Shown here in pieces: positions 25,293 to 35,119 of a stretch of 57,621 nt of DNA. The DNA is from Vibrio qingdaonensis (GTDB taxonomy: Bacteria; Pseudomonadota; Gammaproteobacteria; Enterobacterales; Vibrionaceae). Each line of letters starts with the position of its first letter. Within the stretch, counting starts at the first letter, position 1. The notes under the pieces were generated by a model. It searched no databases. It saw only the letters and a program-made list of their open reading frames with translations, and was not told the DNA's origin. Made by a program: the position numbers and the translations under genes. Where the stretch lies: assembly GCF_026191675.1 (NCBI RefSeq), contig NZ_JAKRRY010000035.1:1-57621 (forward strand). Reading direction: 5' to 3'.

Positions 25293-26516
25293 ATGGAAAA
25301 TACTTTTGAGCACAAAATGCCAAATAGAGACGGGTATTTCGGCGAATATGGGGGAAGTTTTATTCCACCTCAGCTTCAAGAAATTATGGATGAGATTAGT
25401 GCAGCCTACGATGAATGTCGCCAAGATCCGGCTTTCAAGGCCGAGTTGGCCCGCCTTTATAAGCATTTTGTTGGTCGCCCAAGTCCTATTTTCCATGCTC
25501 AAAATCTCTCACAGAAATACGGCGCTGATATTTACTTAAAGCGTGAAGATTTGAACCACACTGGCGCTCACAAGATCAACCATTGTTTGGGCGAAGCCTT
25601 AATCGCCAAAAAGCTGGGTAAGAAGAAACTGATTGCAGAAACAGGGGCTGGACAACATGGTGTTGCCTTGGCGACGGCAGCTGCATTAGTCGGACTTGAG
25701 TGTGATATTTATATGGGCGAAGTCGATATCGCTAAAGAGCACCCAAATGTGGTACGGATGCGTATTTTAGGAGCAAACGTCATCCCCGCTACTCATGGTC
25801 GTAAAACATTAAAAGAGGCGGTAGATGCCGCATTTGAAGCTTATTTATCAGATCCACACACTCAACTCTACGCAATTGGTTCCGTGGTTGGCCCCCACCC
25901 CTTCCCTGCGATGGTTCGCGATTTCCAATCCATTATTGGTAACGAGGCTCGTATCCAGTTTCAAGAGATGACCAATACCTTACCTAACAATCTTGTTGCC
26001 TGCGTTGGAGGTGGGTCTAACGCCATGGGACTCTTTAGCGCCTTCTTAGAAGACGACCAAGTCGCCATCTATGGTGTTGAACCATCCGGTCGCGATTTGC
26101 ATTCCGTTGGTGAGCATGCGGCCACGCTGACACTCGGTGAGCCTGGAGTCATGCACGGTTTCAAGTCTTATATGCTGACGGACAAAAACGGCGAACCGCA
26201 AGAAGTTTACTCCGTTGCAAGTGGGTTAGATTATCCGTCGGTTGGTCCACAACATGCCTACCTAAAAGATTCTGGGCGAGTGAATTATGGTCACATCAAC
26301 GATCAAGAAGCCATCGATGCATTCTTTGAACTATCTCGACTAGAAGGCATCATCCCAGCCATCGAGTCCGCTCATGCGGTGGCCTATGCTATTAAGCTAG
26401 CTCAACTAGGTGAAAAAGGATCGATATTGCTTAACTTGTCTGGCCGTGGTGACAAAGACATCGATTTTGTCGTTGAAAACTATGGCAGCGACTACGGAAT
26501 AGAGACATTAGTTTAA
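25293..26516 (+). CDS. Tryptophan synthase beta-subunit-like protein (solitary TrpB paralogue)
   Basis: 407 residues from ATG 25293 (GAG about 9 nt upstream). PLP fold type II landmarks of TrpB are present: HTGAHKIN with Lys94 for the Schiff base, AETGAGQHG with catalytic Glu116, the phosphate-binding glycine loop CVGGGSNAMG, and LSGRGDKD near the C terminus. TrpB condenses indole with serine to tryptophan. No trpA or other trp gene is adjacent, so this is a stand-alone copy. Some normally conserved stretches vary, for example GSVVGPHPFP, where I recall GTAAGPHPYP as typical of canonical TrpB. It could salvage free indole or act on a related nucleophile. The family is certain; the exact physiological role is not. 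Confidence 0.85.
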   Translation: MENTFEHKMPNRDGYFGEYGGSFIPPQLQEIMDEISAAYDECRQDPAFKAELARLYKHFVGRPSPIFHAQNLSQKYGADIYLKREDLNHTGAHKINHCLGEALIAKKLGKKKLIAETGAGQHGVALATAAALVGLECDIYMGEVDIAKEHPNVVRMRILGANVIPATHGRKTLKEAVDAAFEAYLSDPHTQLYAIGSVVGPHPFPAMVRDFQSIIGNEARIQFQEMTNTLPNNLVACVGGGSNAMGLFSAFLEDDQVAIYGVEPSGRDLHSVGEHAATLTLGEPGVMHGFKSYMLTDKNGEPQEVYSVASGLDYPSVGPQHAYLKDSGRVNYGHINDQEAIDAFFELSRLEGIIPAIESAHAVAYAIKLAQLGEKGSILLNLSGRGDKDIDFVVENYGSDYGIETLV

Positions 26517-26854
26517 CGCGACACGCAGACTAAAACCCCTTTCACTGGCGATGCTAAGTTCTAGCTTCGCCAGCAGTACCTTTCTCAGTAAGTGATAATA
26601 TCAACATTAACTCCATTCATAGTACAAACATTTAGAATAATCATCTTCTCAATGTGATTTTTTGGATATAAAAGCGAAAATGTAGAAATTAATTCCATAA
26701 AACACGCAACCCATTCGCCTCACTTATTTTATGACGCTAAATTACTGGCTAACGTTTGCACGTGCGAACGTAACGAAAGTAAAGATCCGCGCAGCAGTAC
26801 GTCCAAACCATTTACAAGAGATGTACCGTTAAAATTATAAGAGAAGGGAATAGT
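26517..26854. promoter_or_regulatory. gbpA upstream region with a 20-bp inverted repeat
   Basis: About 340 bp without a gene. ACGTTtGCAC-GTGCgAACGT at 26752-26771 is an inverted repeat with a single non-matching pair, 84 bp before the gbpA start. It could be an operator or a leader hairpin. CTGGCGA and TCGCCAG near 26540-26568 could form a weak stem after the trpB-like gene, but without a T run. Confidence 0.45.
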
Positions 26855-28306
26855 ATGAAGAATTCAAAAGTTCTTTTACCAGTGGTTGCTATCGGGCTTG
26901 CAATGAGCCCACAGGTTTTTAGCCATGGCTATGTATCAGCCATTGAAAATGGTATTGCGGAAGCCAGGGGGACATTATGTAAATTCCCCGCCAGCACGGG
27001 TGAAAAAAATACGGGTTGTGGTTCAGTACAGTGGGAACCACAAAGTATTGAAGGACCTGAAGGTTTTCCTCAAGGCGGGCCTGTAGATGGGCAAATTGCT
27101 AGCGCTGGGCTCACTCAATTTTCCCCACTCAACGAACAAACGGCTGACCGCTGGGTCAAACGCCCTATTACCTCTGGGATGCAAAATTTTGAATGGACGT
27201 TTACCGCAAACCACGTCACTAGGGACTGGAAATACTATATTACGAAGCCAGATTGGAACCCTAATCAAGCACTCACTCGCGATTCGTTGGATTTGACTCC
27301 TTTCTGCGTCGTTAACGGTAATATGGAAAAACCACCTAAACTGATGTCACACCAATGCCAAGTGCCGGAACGTAGTGGTTATCAAGTCATTCTTGCTGTC
27401 TGGGATGTGGGCGATACCGCTGCCGCTTTCTACAATGTTATTGATGTCGAGTTTAGTGGCGAAAACCCTGGTATTCCGGGTTGGACACCAGCTGGTAGCA
27501 TCAACCCGACAATGGATCTTAATACTGGTGATTCGGTCTATACTCGTGTGTTTGATAACAATGGCGAGTTACCACACCTTTCCACCAGCATTACGATTGA
27601 AAGCGCTGACCAAGGCCAAGCTAATCAATGGGCTCATGCTCTTGCGACTAAAATCAATAGCGATCGCACCGATATTAAAGCGGGCTCCATGGACAGTCAG
27701 GGAAATGCCACGCCTATTTACGGAGCAAACCCTCTGTATGTCGCTGAAAATAGTGCTTTAGAGCGCGTGGAAATTGGCTATGACATCGTAACGCCTCCAC
27801 CTGTGATTGGTGTCGACATTTCTGGACTACAACCAGAATATATTCTATCGGATTCCCCCGTAGAGCTCGCACTGGTCATCTCGGCAACGGGTAACGTTAA
27901 AGTTGAAATGGACGTCTACAACCACGGCCAAGAATCGCTTGCTAACCAGAAGGTTACACTAGCAGATGGTGAATCAAAAAATGTCAGCCTGCTATTGTCT
28001 AAATCCGAGCCGGGGCATCACATGCTTGTGACTCGCGTAAAAGATGAAAATGATAACCTGATTGATCAAACAACGCGTGATTTCATGTTAGTCGATGCAA
28101 CTGAGCCTGGCGATTACGATTTCGTTTTCCCAAATAGCTTGTCTCAATACACAGAAGGGACGAAGGTATTAGCGACGGATGGTCAGATTTATCAATGTAA
28201 ACCTTTCCCATATTCAGGCTACTGTATTCAGTGGTCACCCACTGCAACGCAGTATGAACCGGGTGTGGGCAGCCATTGGACATCAGCATGGACTAAGCTG
28301 AACTAA
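26855..28306 (+). CDS. gbpA: N-acetylglucosamine-binding protein A, AA10 lytic polysaccharide monooxygenase
   Basis: 483 residues, essentially the length of V. cholerae GbpA. The signal peptide ends ...QVFS and leaves His24 (HGYVSAIENG) as the mature N terminus. With His120 in FTANHVTRDW, it forms the copper histidine brace of AA10 enzymes. Domain 1 (24 to about 203) is the LPMO, two middle domains (about 210-400) bind the bacterial surface in the known homologue, and the C-terminal domain (about 420-483, with TKVLATDGQIYQCKPFPYSG) binds chitin. It is secreted by type II secretion, oxidatively cleaves chitin and promotes attachment to chitin or mucin GlcNAc. It is a single gene with AAGGG before the ATG and a terminator after it. 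Confidence 0.96.
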   Translation: MKNSKVLLPVVAIGLAMSPQVFSHGYVSAIENGIAEARGTLCKFPASTGEKNTGCGSVQWEPQSIEGPEGFPQGGPVDGQIASAGLTQFSPLNEQTADRWVKRPITSGMQNFEWTFTANHVTRDWKYYITKPDWNPNQALTRDSLDLTPFCVVNGNMEKPPKLMSHQCQVPERSGYQVILAVWDVGDTAAAFYNVIDVEFSGENPGIPGWTPAGSINPTMDLNTGDSVYTRVFDNNGELPHLSTSITIESADQGQANQWAHALATKINSDRTDIKAGSMDSQGNATPIYGANPLYVAENSALERVEIGYDIVTPPPVIGVDISGLQPEYILSDSPVELALVISATGNVKVEMDVYNHGQESLANQKVTLADGESKNVSLLLSKSEPGHHMLVTRVKDENDNLIDQTTRDFMLVDATEPGDYDFVFPNSLSQYTEGTKVLATDGQIYQCKPFPYSGYCIQWSPTATQYEPGVGSHWTSAWTKLN

Positions 28307-28326
28307 TAATCGTCATTCGTATTATC

Positions 28327-28362
28327 AGGCACCTTATTGTTCCAACAAGGTGCCTTTTTTGT
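28327..28362 (+). terminator. Rho-independent terminator after gbpA
   Basis: AGGCACCTT and AAGGTGCCT pair (with an extended TTGTT/AACAA inner stem), followed by TTTTTT. The remaining 28363-28757 is AT-rich; I see only a half PurR-like site near 28680-28694 and no gene. Confidence 0.88.
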
Positions 28363-28757
28363 TACTAGGACAAATGACGTTAAGTTAGATCAGCGCGCTT
28401 GTTCAAACATATCAACATAGAAATCGCTCGCTAGATCAATCCTATCACACCTATGCCTCTACAAGCATAACAATAGAAATGACCATTCCACCACTCAATC
28501 TCACTAGCAATCCTTTGCTTTAGATAAAAACATCATAAAGTAAACAAATTGAATAGTTTTTTAATGACTCATGAGAATACTAATGAATTGTTTTAAATAA
28601 CAAAAATATCATAAAGCCATATTTATTGTATTCTTCACTCAAAAACTCTACTTGACTCTAAAAGTTACATCTCCATAATGCACGCCGTTTGCGCGAAATA
28701 AGCAGGCATTCCGTAAGGAATTTGACTTAAGTATTTTGATTTAACGAGAGGTAAAAA

Positions 28758-30005
28758 ATGGCTGCGGATAATAACTACAGTCTTGGACCGGTTCCCACAT
28801 CGGCTAGGAAAGGGGTAGCGTCACTCACTATGGTGATGCTGGGACTGACATTTTTTTCCGCAAGTATGTGGACAGGTGGTTCCCTCGGTACCGGACTCTC
28901 TTTTAATGACTTCTTCCTCGCGGTTCTCATCGGCAACTTAATCCTCGGCATCTATACTTCTTTTCTTGGTTACATCGGCTCTTCTACTGGCCTCTCTACA
29001 CATCTTCTTGCTCGTTTCTCTTTTGGTTCTAAAGGCTCATGGCTTCCATCAATTTTACTTGGCGGCACTCAAGTAGGCTGGTTTGGTGTTGGCGTGGCGA
29101 TGTTTGCTATTCCAGTACAAAAAGCCACAGGCATTGATACCAATACGCTAATTATCGTCAGTGGCCTACTAATGACGGCGACTGTTTACTTTGGCATTTC
29201 TGCCTTGATGGTACTTTCTACTATCGCGGTGCCTGCTATTGCTATACTCGGTGGTTACTCTGTATTCACAGCGGTTGATAGCGTTGGCGGTGTCGCCGAG
29301 CTACAAAAAATACAACCATCCGAACCCATAGACTTTTCAGTCGCACTTGCGATGGTCGTTGGTTCCTTTGTCAGCGCAGGTACGCTCACTGCCGATTTCG
29401 TTCGTTTTGGTAAGAAACCAAAAGGCGCGGTGTTTATTACCATGACGGCCTTTTTTATTGGTAACTCACTGATGTTTATCTTCGGCGCAGCTGGTGCGGC
29501 AGTAACGGGTCAATCTGATATTTCTGAAGTGATGATTGCACAGGGCTTACTACTGCCTGCTATCATTGTGCTTGGTTTGAACATTTGGACCACCAACGAT
29601 AACGCGCTTTACGCGTCTGGTTTAGGTTTCTCCAATGTAACGGGATTGCCAAGCAAATACATCTCTATGGCTAACGGTGTCGTAGGCACACTCTGCGCAC
29701 TGTGGTTATACAACAATTTTGTTGGTTGGTTGACGTTCCTATCCATTGCGATTCCTCCTATCGGCGGCGTTATCATTGCGGATTTCATTGCGAATCGTAA
29801 AAAGTATCAGCATTTTGAAACTACTCAATTCCAAACGGTGAACTGGGCAGGTATTATTGCGGTCGCGTTGGGTGTAGCGGCAGGACACTTCTTACCAGGT
29901 GTGGTTCCAGTGAATGCCGTACTCGGTGGTGCTTTGAGCTATCTTGTATTAAACCCAATGCTCAATAAAAACAGTGCAGCACTTGCTAGCGCTGATACTC
30001 AATAA
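28758..30005 (+). CDS. codB: Cytosine permease (NCS1 family)
   Basis: 415 residues with about 12 membrane segments, NCS1 nucleobase:cation symporter. The N terminus VPTSARKGVASLTMVMLGLT and the segment SFVSAGTLTADFVRFGK are CodB-like. It takes cytosine into the cell for the adjacent deaminase; codA starts 16 bp after its stop, so they are one operon. GAGAGG lies upstream of ATG 28758. A weak purine-operator-like half site (28680-28694) lies in the promoter region, but I do not rely on it. Confidence 0.9.
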   Translation: MAADNNYSLGPVPTSARKGVASLTMVMLGLTFFSASMWTGGSLGTGLSFNDFFLAVLIGNLILGIYTSFLGYIGSSTGLSTHLLARFSFGSKGSWLPSILLGGTQVGWFGVGVAMFAIPVQKATGIDTNTLIIVSGLLMTATVYFGISALMVLSTIAVPAIAILGGYSVFTAVDSVGGVAELQKIQPSEPIDFSVALAMVVGSFVSAGTLTADFVRFGKKPKGAVFITMTAFFIGNSLMFIFGAAGAAVTGQSDISEVMIAQGLLLPAIIVLGLNIWTTNDNALYASGLGFSNVTGLPSKYISMANGVVGTLCALWLYNNFVGWLTFLSIAIPPIGGVIIADFIANRKKYQHFETTQFQTVNWAGIIAVALGVAAGHFLPGVVPVNAVLGGALSYLVLNPMLNKNSAALASADTQ

Positions 30006-30021
30006 TTAGGAAGTGCCAGTT

Positions 30022-31299
30022 ATGTCATCTCTACTCATTCAAAATACCGCGATTGATCAACGAGAAGGTCGCTTTGACATTCTTGTTGAAAACGGCGTGT
30101 TCACGGCAATCGAGGCCGCAGGCTCACAACCAATGCAGGCTGATCGCGTCATCAATGCTGACGGACACATGGCCGTCGCACCATTTTGTGAACCTCATAT
30201 CCATTTAGATACCACGCAAACGGCTGGAGAGCCGAGTTGGAACATTTCTGGAACACTATTTGAAGGCATTGAGCGCTGGTCAGAGCGTAAAGCATTACTG
30301 TCTATTGAAGACGTTAAAAAACGCGCTAAGCAGACGCTAAAATGGCAAATCGCCAATGGTGTCCAACATGTTCGTACCCACGTTGATGTCTCTGATCCAA
30401 CACTCATTGCGCTTAAAGCTATGGTGGAAGTACGCGAAGAAATGAAACCTTGGGTCGACATTCAAATCGTTGCGTTCCCTCAAGAAGGCATTTTGTCTTA
30501 TCCCAACGGTAAAGCACTACTCGAACAAGCGGTTCAGCTTGGCGCAGATGTGATTGGTGCGATTCCACACTTCGAATTTACTCGCGAATACGGTATCGAA
30601 TCACTGCACTACGTCTTTGAGCTTGCCAACAAGTACAATTGCTTGATTGACGTCCACTGTGATGAGATTGACGACGAGCAGTCACGCTTTGTTGAAACAC
30701 TCGCGGCACTGGCACACAAATATGAAATGGGTGACAAGGTCACAGCTAGCCACACCACAGCCATGCATTCATACAATGGTGCGTATGCTTCACGCCTATT
30801 CCGTCTTTTAAAAATGTCGGGTATCAGCTTTGTTGCTAACCCGTTGGTGAACATTCACCTACAAGGTCGTTTTGATGACTACCCGAAACGTCGTGGTGTC
30901 ACACGCGTAAAAGAAATGCTTGCTGCTGATATTAACGTCTGCTTTGGTCATGATGATGTCTTTGACCCTTGGTATCCATTAGGTACAGCAAACATGCTAC
31001 AAGTACTGCACATGGGCCTGCATGTCTGCCAAGTCATGGGTTATGATCAAATCAATCAATCGTTGGATTTGATCAGTACCAACTCAGCTAAGACACTCAA
31101 CATCCAGGCCACGCATGGATTAGATTTGGGTAAAGACGGAAGCTTATTGCTTCTGCCTGCCGACAATGGATTTGATGCCGTTCGACGCCAAGTACCGGTC
31201 AGTTACTCAATCCGCAAGGGTGAGATTATTGCCACAACGAAACCTGCACAAACGCAGATTCACTTAGATGCGGTTGAAGACGTCACATTTAAGCGCTAG
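30022..31299 (+). CDS. codA: Cytosine deaminase
   Basis: 425 residues, amidohydrolase superfamily. Metal and catalytic motifs are EPHIHLD near the N terminus, DVHCDEIDDEQS in the middle (His and the catalytic Glu), TASHTTAMHS, and FGHDDVFDPWYPLG with the conserved Asp. It converts cytosine to uracil and ammonia for pyrimidine salvage. ATG 30022 is preferred over GTG 30013 because AGGAA lies at the correct distance only from the ATG. It is in an operon with codB. A terminator follows at 31335. Confidence 0.93.
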   Translation: MSSLLIQNTAIDQREGRFDILVENGVFTAIEAAGSQPMQADRVINADGHMAVAPFCEPHIHLDTTQTAGEPSWNISGTLFEGIERWSERKALLSIEDVKKRAKQTLKWQIANGVQHVRTHVDVSDPTLIALKAMVEVREEMKPWVDIQIVAFPQEGILSYPNGKALLEQAVQLGADVIGAIPHFEFTREYGIESLHYVFELANKYNCLIDVHCDEIDDEQSRFVETLAALAHKYEMGDKVTASHTTAMHSYNGAYASRLFRLLKMSGISFVANPLVNIHLQGRFDDYPKRRGVTRVKEMLAADINVCFGHDDVFDPWYPLGTANMLQVLHMGLHVCQVMGYDQINQSLDLISTNSAKTLNIQATHGLDLGKDGSLLLLPADNGFDAVRRQVPVSYSIRKGEIIATTKPAQTQIHLDAVEDVTFKR

Positions 31300-31334
31300 C
31301 CCGAAGGACATCTCCCTTCATATCGGCTTCTACC

Positions 31335-31369
31335 CAGGGCAACAATTGTATGATTGTTGCCCTGTTTTG
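31335..31369 (+). terminator. Rho-independent terminator of codBA
   Basis: CAGGGCAACAAT and ATTGTTGCCCTG form a 12-bp perfect stem (31335-31346 with 31353-31364), followed by TTTT. Confidence 0.88.
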
Positions 31370-31608
31370 TGCTCGTCGTCATGAGAATTTCATTTAATCG
31401 CCCAATTGCTGTGCTAAACTAATTTTGCTCTGGTGTTCAGAGTTATTTAACGTAAGAGTAAAAAGAGTGCGAGTTGTATTGTCAGATAGTTCCATATGCG
31501 AGTATTTGTCATTCGTTTTATCCATTTACGCCTCGATTAAATAAACAGAACCACTAAGCAAGACAGCCGCAAGGCGAGCGTTTTAATCTGAAAGGTAAGG
31601 GACAAAAA

Positions 31609-31821
31609 ATGTCTAACACAAGTACTGGCAAAGTAAAATGGTTCAATGAAGAAAAGGGTTACGGATTCATCGAGCAAGAAAATGGCGGAGCAGACGTATT
31701 CGTTCACTTCCGTGCTATTTCTGGTGACGGATTCAAAACTCTAAAAGAAGGCCAAGCGGTCACTTTCGAAGTTGAACAAGGTCAAAAAGGCCCACAAGCG
31801 ACTAACGTTGTTCCTCAATAA
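31609..31821 (+). CDS. Cold-shock domain protein (CspA family)
   Basis: 70 residues, a single OB-fold cold-shock domain. RNP1 KGYGFIEQ (residues about 18-25) and RNP2 DVFVHF (about 32-37) are intact. Such proteins bind single-stranded RNA and DNA and melt mRNA structure, often at low temperature. AAGGGA lies upstream of the ATG. The interval 31370-31608 probably holds the promoter and a long untranslated leader, as is usual for csp genes; I recognise no other element there. A terminator follows directly. Confidence 0.94.
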   Translation: MSNTSTGKVKWFNEEKGYGFIEQENGGADVFVHFRAISGDGFKTLKEGQAVTFEVEQGQKGPQATNVVPQ

Positions 31822-31840
31822 CAGCGCGCTAAAAATTTCT

Positions 31841-31868
31841 AGGCTTCGAGTAATCGAGGCCTTTTTTA
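31841..31868 (+). terminator. Rho-independent terminator after the csp gene
   Basis: AGGCTTCGA and TCGAGGCCT form a stem with one mismatch around GTAA, followed by TTTTTT. Confidence 0.85.
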
Positions 31869-32265
31869 TACCCGCTCGTTAGCAAAGCAACCACTAACCC
31901 ATTAAAAACAAGTGGTTAGCCAATTACACTCGCTTACTCTCTCCAACTTCCATCGTTTGGAAGCCCCCCATATCAGACGTTCAAAGACCTCATCAACCAA
32001 CGCATAATCAAGGACATACCAGCCCCCTCTCACGACAATAATTCTCTATCGAATCGATAAAAATCTTTCATTAGACTCAGGCGCCTTTTTATCCGTTAAT
32101 GCGTCCGACTCTAGAGGGCGTTTTCTCCACAACTTTGCCCTGCTAAGAGGTGTTTCGTGACCATCAAGGACGACAATCACGGGGTGTAATTTTTCAGGTT
32201 AACGCTAATATTCATTATCCAATCGAGAAAGATTAGTAAAACCTATTGCTTTGGTAATATAAGCC
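31869..32265. other. Gene-free region upstream of speA
   Basis: About 400 bp with no credible ORF. Short inverted pairs are present (AGGGC/GCCCT near 32115-32143 and CGTGA/TCACG near 32156-32180), but nothing I can name. It must hold the speA promoter. Confidence 0.3.
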
Positions 32266-34176
32266 GTGACTAACACTTCCAAACTTGACCATGTTCGTGC
32301 TAACTACAATGTGCAACATTGGAGCCAAAACTTCTTCGGTATCAATGATGATGGCGACGTTTACGTCTCACCACGTCAAGATGCTCAACATCATATTCCC
32401 TTAACTCGTATCGCTCAGGCTTTGGAAGATAAAGGTCTCACACTTCCGGCGTTGGTGCGCTTTCCGCAAATTATTCACCAACGTGTCCACGGTATCTGTG
32501 ACGCTTTTAACCAAGCAATTAATGATTACGGTTATCAAAATGATTACTTGCTGGTTTACCCAATTAAAGTAAACCAACAAAAAGATGTGGTTGAGCAAAT
32601 CCTAGCAAGCCAAGCTGAAGCAGAAACTAAGCAGCTCGGCCTAGAAGCCGGCAGCAAACCCGAACTACTTGCCGTGCTTGCAATGGCGCAACGTGCAAGC
32701 TCTGTCATCGTCTGTAACGGCTATAAAGACCGTGAGTACATTCGTTTGGCACTCATTGGTGAGAAGCTAGGGCACAAAGTCTTTATCGTGTTAGAAAAGC
32801 TGTCAGAGCTTGATACGGTATTAAGAGAGGCTCGTAGCCTCAATGTTAAGCCACGCATTGGCTTACGTATTCGCTTAGCGTCTCAAGGTGCAGGAAAATG
32901 GCAATCAAGCGGTGGTGATAAATCTAAATTTGGTTTGTCCGCTTCGCAAGTGCTACAAGTCGTTGAGCGCCTAAAGCAAGAAGATCAATTGGATATGCTG
33001 CAACTTGTGCATTTCCACTTGGGCTCGCAAATGGCGAATATTCGTGACGTACGTAATGGTGTGAACGAATCGGCTCGCTTTTACTGCGAGTTGCGTAAAA
33101 TGTCTGTGCCGATTGCCTACTTTGATGTAGGTGGTGGCCTAGCGGTTGATTACGATGGTAGTCGCAGCCAATCAAGCAGCTCTATGAACTACGGGCTGGC
33201 TGAATATGCTCGTAACATTGTTAGCACGGTAGGTGACGTCTGTGCGCTGTATGACGAAAAAGCGCCAGTGATCATTTCAGAATCTGGCCGTTCATTAACC
33301 GCGCATCACGCTGTGCTTATCACCAATGTTATTGGTACTGAAAGCTATGCCAGCGAGCAAGTGGATGCGCCGTCTGAGGAAGCGCCGATTTTACTGCAAA
33401 ACATGTGGCAGAACTGGCAAAACCTAAAATCGGGAACCGATGCTCGTGCGTTGATCGAAATTTATAACGATACGCAAAGCGATCTATCAGAAGCTCAAAC
33501 CCTGTTCGCAACAGGTGTGGTGGATTTGCACCAAAGAGCATGGGTAGAGCAATTGAGCTTAACCATTTATGGCGAATTGCATCGTCAGATGGACAACAAA
33601 AACCGTTTCCACCGTCCAATTCTTGACGAATTGAACGAGCGATTGGCCGATAAGTTCTTTGTGAATTTCTCGCTGTTCCAATCATTACCCGATGCATGGG
33701 GTATTGAGCAGGTATTCCCTGTTCTTCCATTATCTGGTTTAGACAGAGAAGACCAAACTCGAGCCATTATGCTTGATATTACTTGTGATTCAGACGGTAC
33801 CATTGAGCAGTATGTTGATGGGCAAGGTATTGAATCCACATTACCGGTTCCTGCATGGAACAAGGATCAACCCTACTTAATGGGCTTCTTCCTTGTTGGC
33901 GCTTACCAAGAAATTTTGGGCGACATGCACAATTTATTTGGTGATACACACAGTGCAGTGGTGAATGTCACAGATAGTGGTGATATTGATTTCGCGACCA
34001 TCGATCTTGGTGATACGGTGGAAGACATGATGCGTTATGTGCACATTGACGTTGATGCTATTCGTAGTAACTATAGAGAACTGGTTGAGCGTCATATTCA
34101 TACTGACGAGCAAGCACTTATTTTAGAAGAGTTAGAGTATGGCCTAACCGGTTATACCTATCTAGAGGATTTATAA
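32266..34176 (+). CDS. speA: Biosynthetic arginine decarboxylase
   Basis: 636 residues, PLP fold type III, the normal SpeA length. LVYPIKVNQQKD contains the PLP lysine (Lys101), LGLEAGSKPELLA and LVHFHLGSQ are conserved barrel segments, and SESGRSLTAHH belongs to the C-terminal half. It decarboxylates arginine to agmatine. The start must be GTG 32266, because an in-frame TAA stands six bases upstream and the conserved N-terminal region begins soon after; no clear ribosome-binding site is visible. speB begins on the base after the speA stop, so the two genes are translationally adjacent. Confidence 0.95.
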   Translation: MTNTSKLDHVRANYNVQHWSQNFFGINDDGDVYVSPRQDAQHHIPLTRIAQALEDKGLTLPALVRFPQIIHQRVHGICDAFNQAINDYGYQNDYLLVYPIKVNQQKDVVEQILASQAEAETKQLGLEAGSKPELLAVLAMAQRASSVIVCNGYKDREYIRLALIGEKLGHKVFIVLEKLSELDTVLREARSLNVKPRIGLRIRLASQGAGKWQSSGGDKSKFGLSASQVLQVVERLKQEDQLDMLQLVHFHLGSQMANIRDVRNGVNESARFYCELRKMSVPIAYFDVGGGLAVDYDGSRSQSSSSMNYGLAEYARNIVSTVGDVCALYDEKAPVIISESGRSLTAHHAVLITNVIGTESYASEQVDAPSEEAPILLQNMWQNWQNLKSGTDARALIEIYNDTQSDLSEAQTLFATGVVDLHQRAWVEQLSLTIYGELHRQMDNKNRFHRPILDELNERLADKFFVNFSLFQSLPDAWGIEQVFPVLPLSGLDREDQTRAIMLDITCDSDGTIEQYVDGQGIESTLPVPAWNKDQPYLMGFFLVGAYQEILGDMHNLFGDTHSAVVNVTDSGDIDFATIDLGDTVEDMMRYVHIDVDAIRSNYRELVERHIHTDEQALILEELEYGLTGYTYLEDL

Positions 34177-35106
34177 ATGAATGATTTGTTTACAAAAACT
34201 GATTATTCTCTGTATTCGAATGCGATGACATTTGTCCGCCGTCCTTACGTGAGAAACCCGATTGGAACCGACGCTGATGTGGTGGTTCTAGGTGTACCAC
34301 TCGACATGGCGACCTCTGGCCGTCCCGGCGCGCGTTTAGGCCCAGATGCTATCCGACGTGCGTCTGTCAATCTTGCGTGGGAAGGGAAAAAGTTCCCTTG
34401 GACATTTAACGTATTTGATAAACTCAAAGTCATCGACTCAGGTGATCTGGTTTTTGACTGTGGTGATGCTGAAGATTTTACGTATCGTTTAGAAGCCGCG
34501 ACAAGCGACATCTTAAAAAATGGCAAAACCATGCTCGCACTTGGTGGTGATCACTTCATTACGCTGCCAATTTTACGTGCTTATGCAAAACACCACGGTG
34601 AAATGGCGTTGATTCATTTTGACGCTCATACCGATACTTATGCGAATGGCAGCAGCTACGATCACGGGACGATGTTTTATCATGCGCCAAAAGAAGGCCT
34701 GATCTCACCGAAGCACTCGGTTCAGGTTGGGATTCGCACGGAATATGACTACGACGATCATGGTTTCAACGTCATTAATGCCATGCAAGCTAATGATATG
34801 AGTGTCGAAGAAATCGTGGCGCAGATTAAAGCCATCACAGGTGATAAACCGGTTTATATCACGTTTGATATTGATTGCTTAGATCCCGCCTTTGCTCCGG
34901 GTACCGGCACCCCAGTTTGTGGTGGCCTTAACTCTGATAAAGTGTTGAAAATTATCCGTGGTTTAGCCGGTATGAACGTAGTTGGCATGGATGTGGTTGA
35001 AGTATCGCCTCCGTACGACCAGAGCGATCTTACTGCATTAGCCGGGGCGACTATTGCTCTTGAGTTACTGTACGTATTGGCGTCAAAACCAACGGTTGCC
35101 GATTAA
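34177..35106 (+). CDS. speB: Agmatinase
   Basis: 309 residues, ureohydrolase family. The binuclear manganese site is visible as GGDHF, HFDAHTDTY and TFDIDCLDPAFAPGTGTP. It hydrolyses agmatine to putrescine and urea, completing the two-step route begun by SpeA. There is zero spacing to speA. Three 20-bp direct repeats follow the stop codon, and then a strong terminator. Confidence 0.95.
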   Translation: MNDLFTKTDYSLYSNAMTFVRRPYVRNPIGTDADVVVLGVPLDMATSGRPGARLGPDAIRRASVNLAWEGKKFPWTFNVFDKLKVIDSGDLVFDCGDAEDFTYRLEAATSDILKNGKTMLALGGDHFITLPILRAYAKHHGEMALIHFDAHTDTYANGSSYDHGTMFYHAPKEGLISPKHSVQVGIRTEYDYDDHGFNVINAMQANDMSVEEIVAQIKAITGDKPVYITFDIDCLDPAFAPGTGTPVCGGLNSDKVLKIIRGLAGMNVVGMDVVEVSPPYDQSDLTALAGATIALELLYVLASKPTVAD

Positions 35107-35119
35107 AGCGACGCACTCG

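Noticed and set aside
26517..26854. c-di-GMP (GEMM-I) riboswitch before gbpA
   Set aside because: Expected from V. cholerae, but I could not find the conserved segments of this aptamer here; a covariance search is needed before excluding it.
28680..28694. PurR box before codB
   Set aside because: Only the left half GCAAACG fits; the right half does not, unlike the full match before gcvT.
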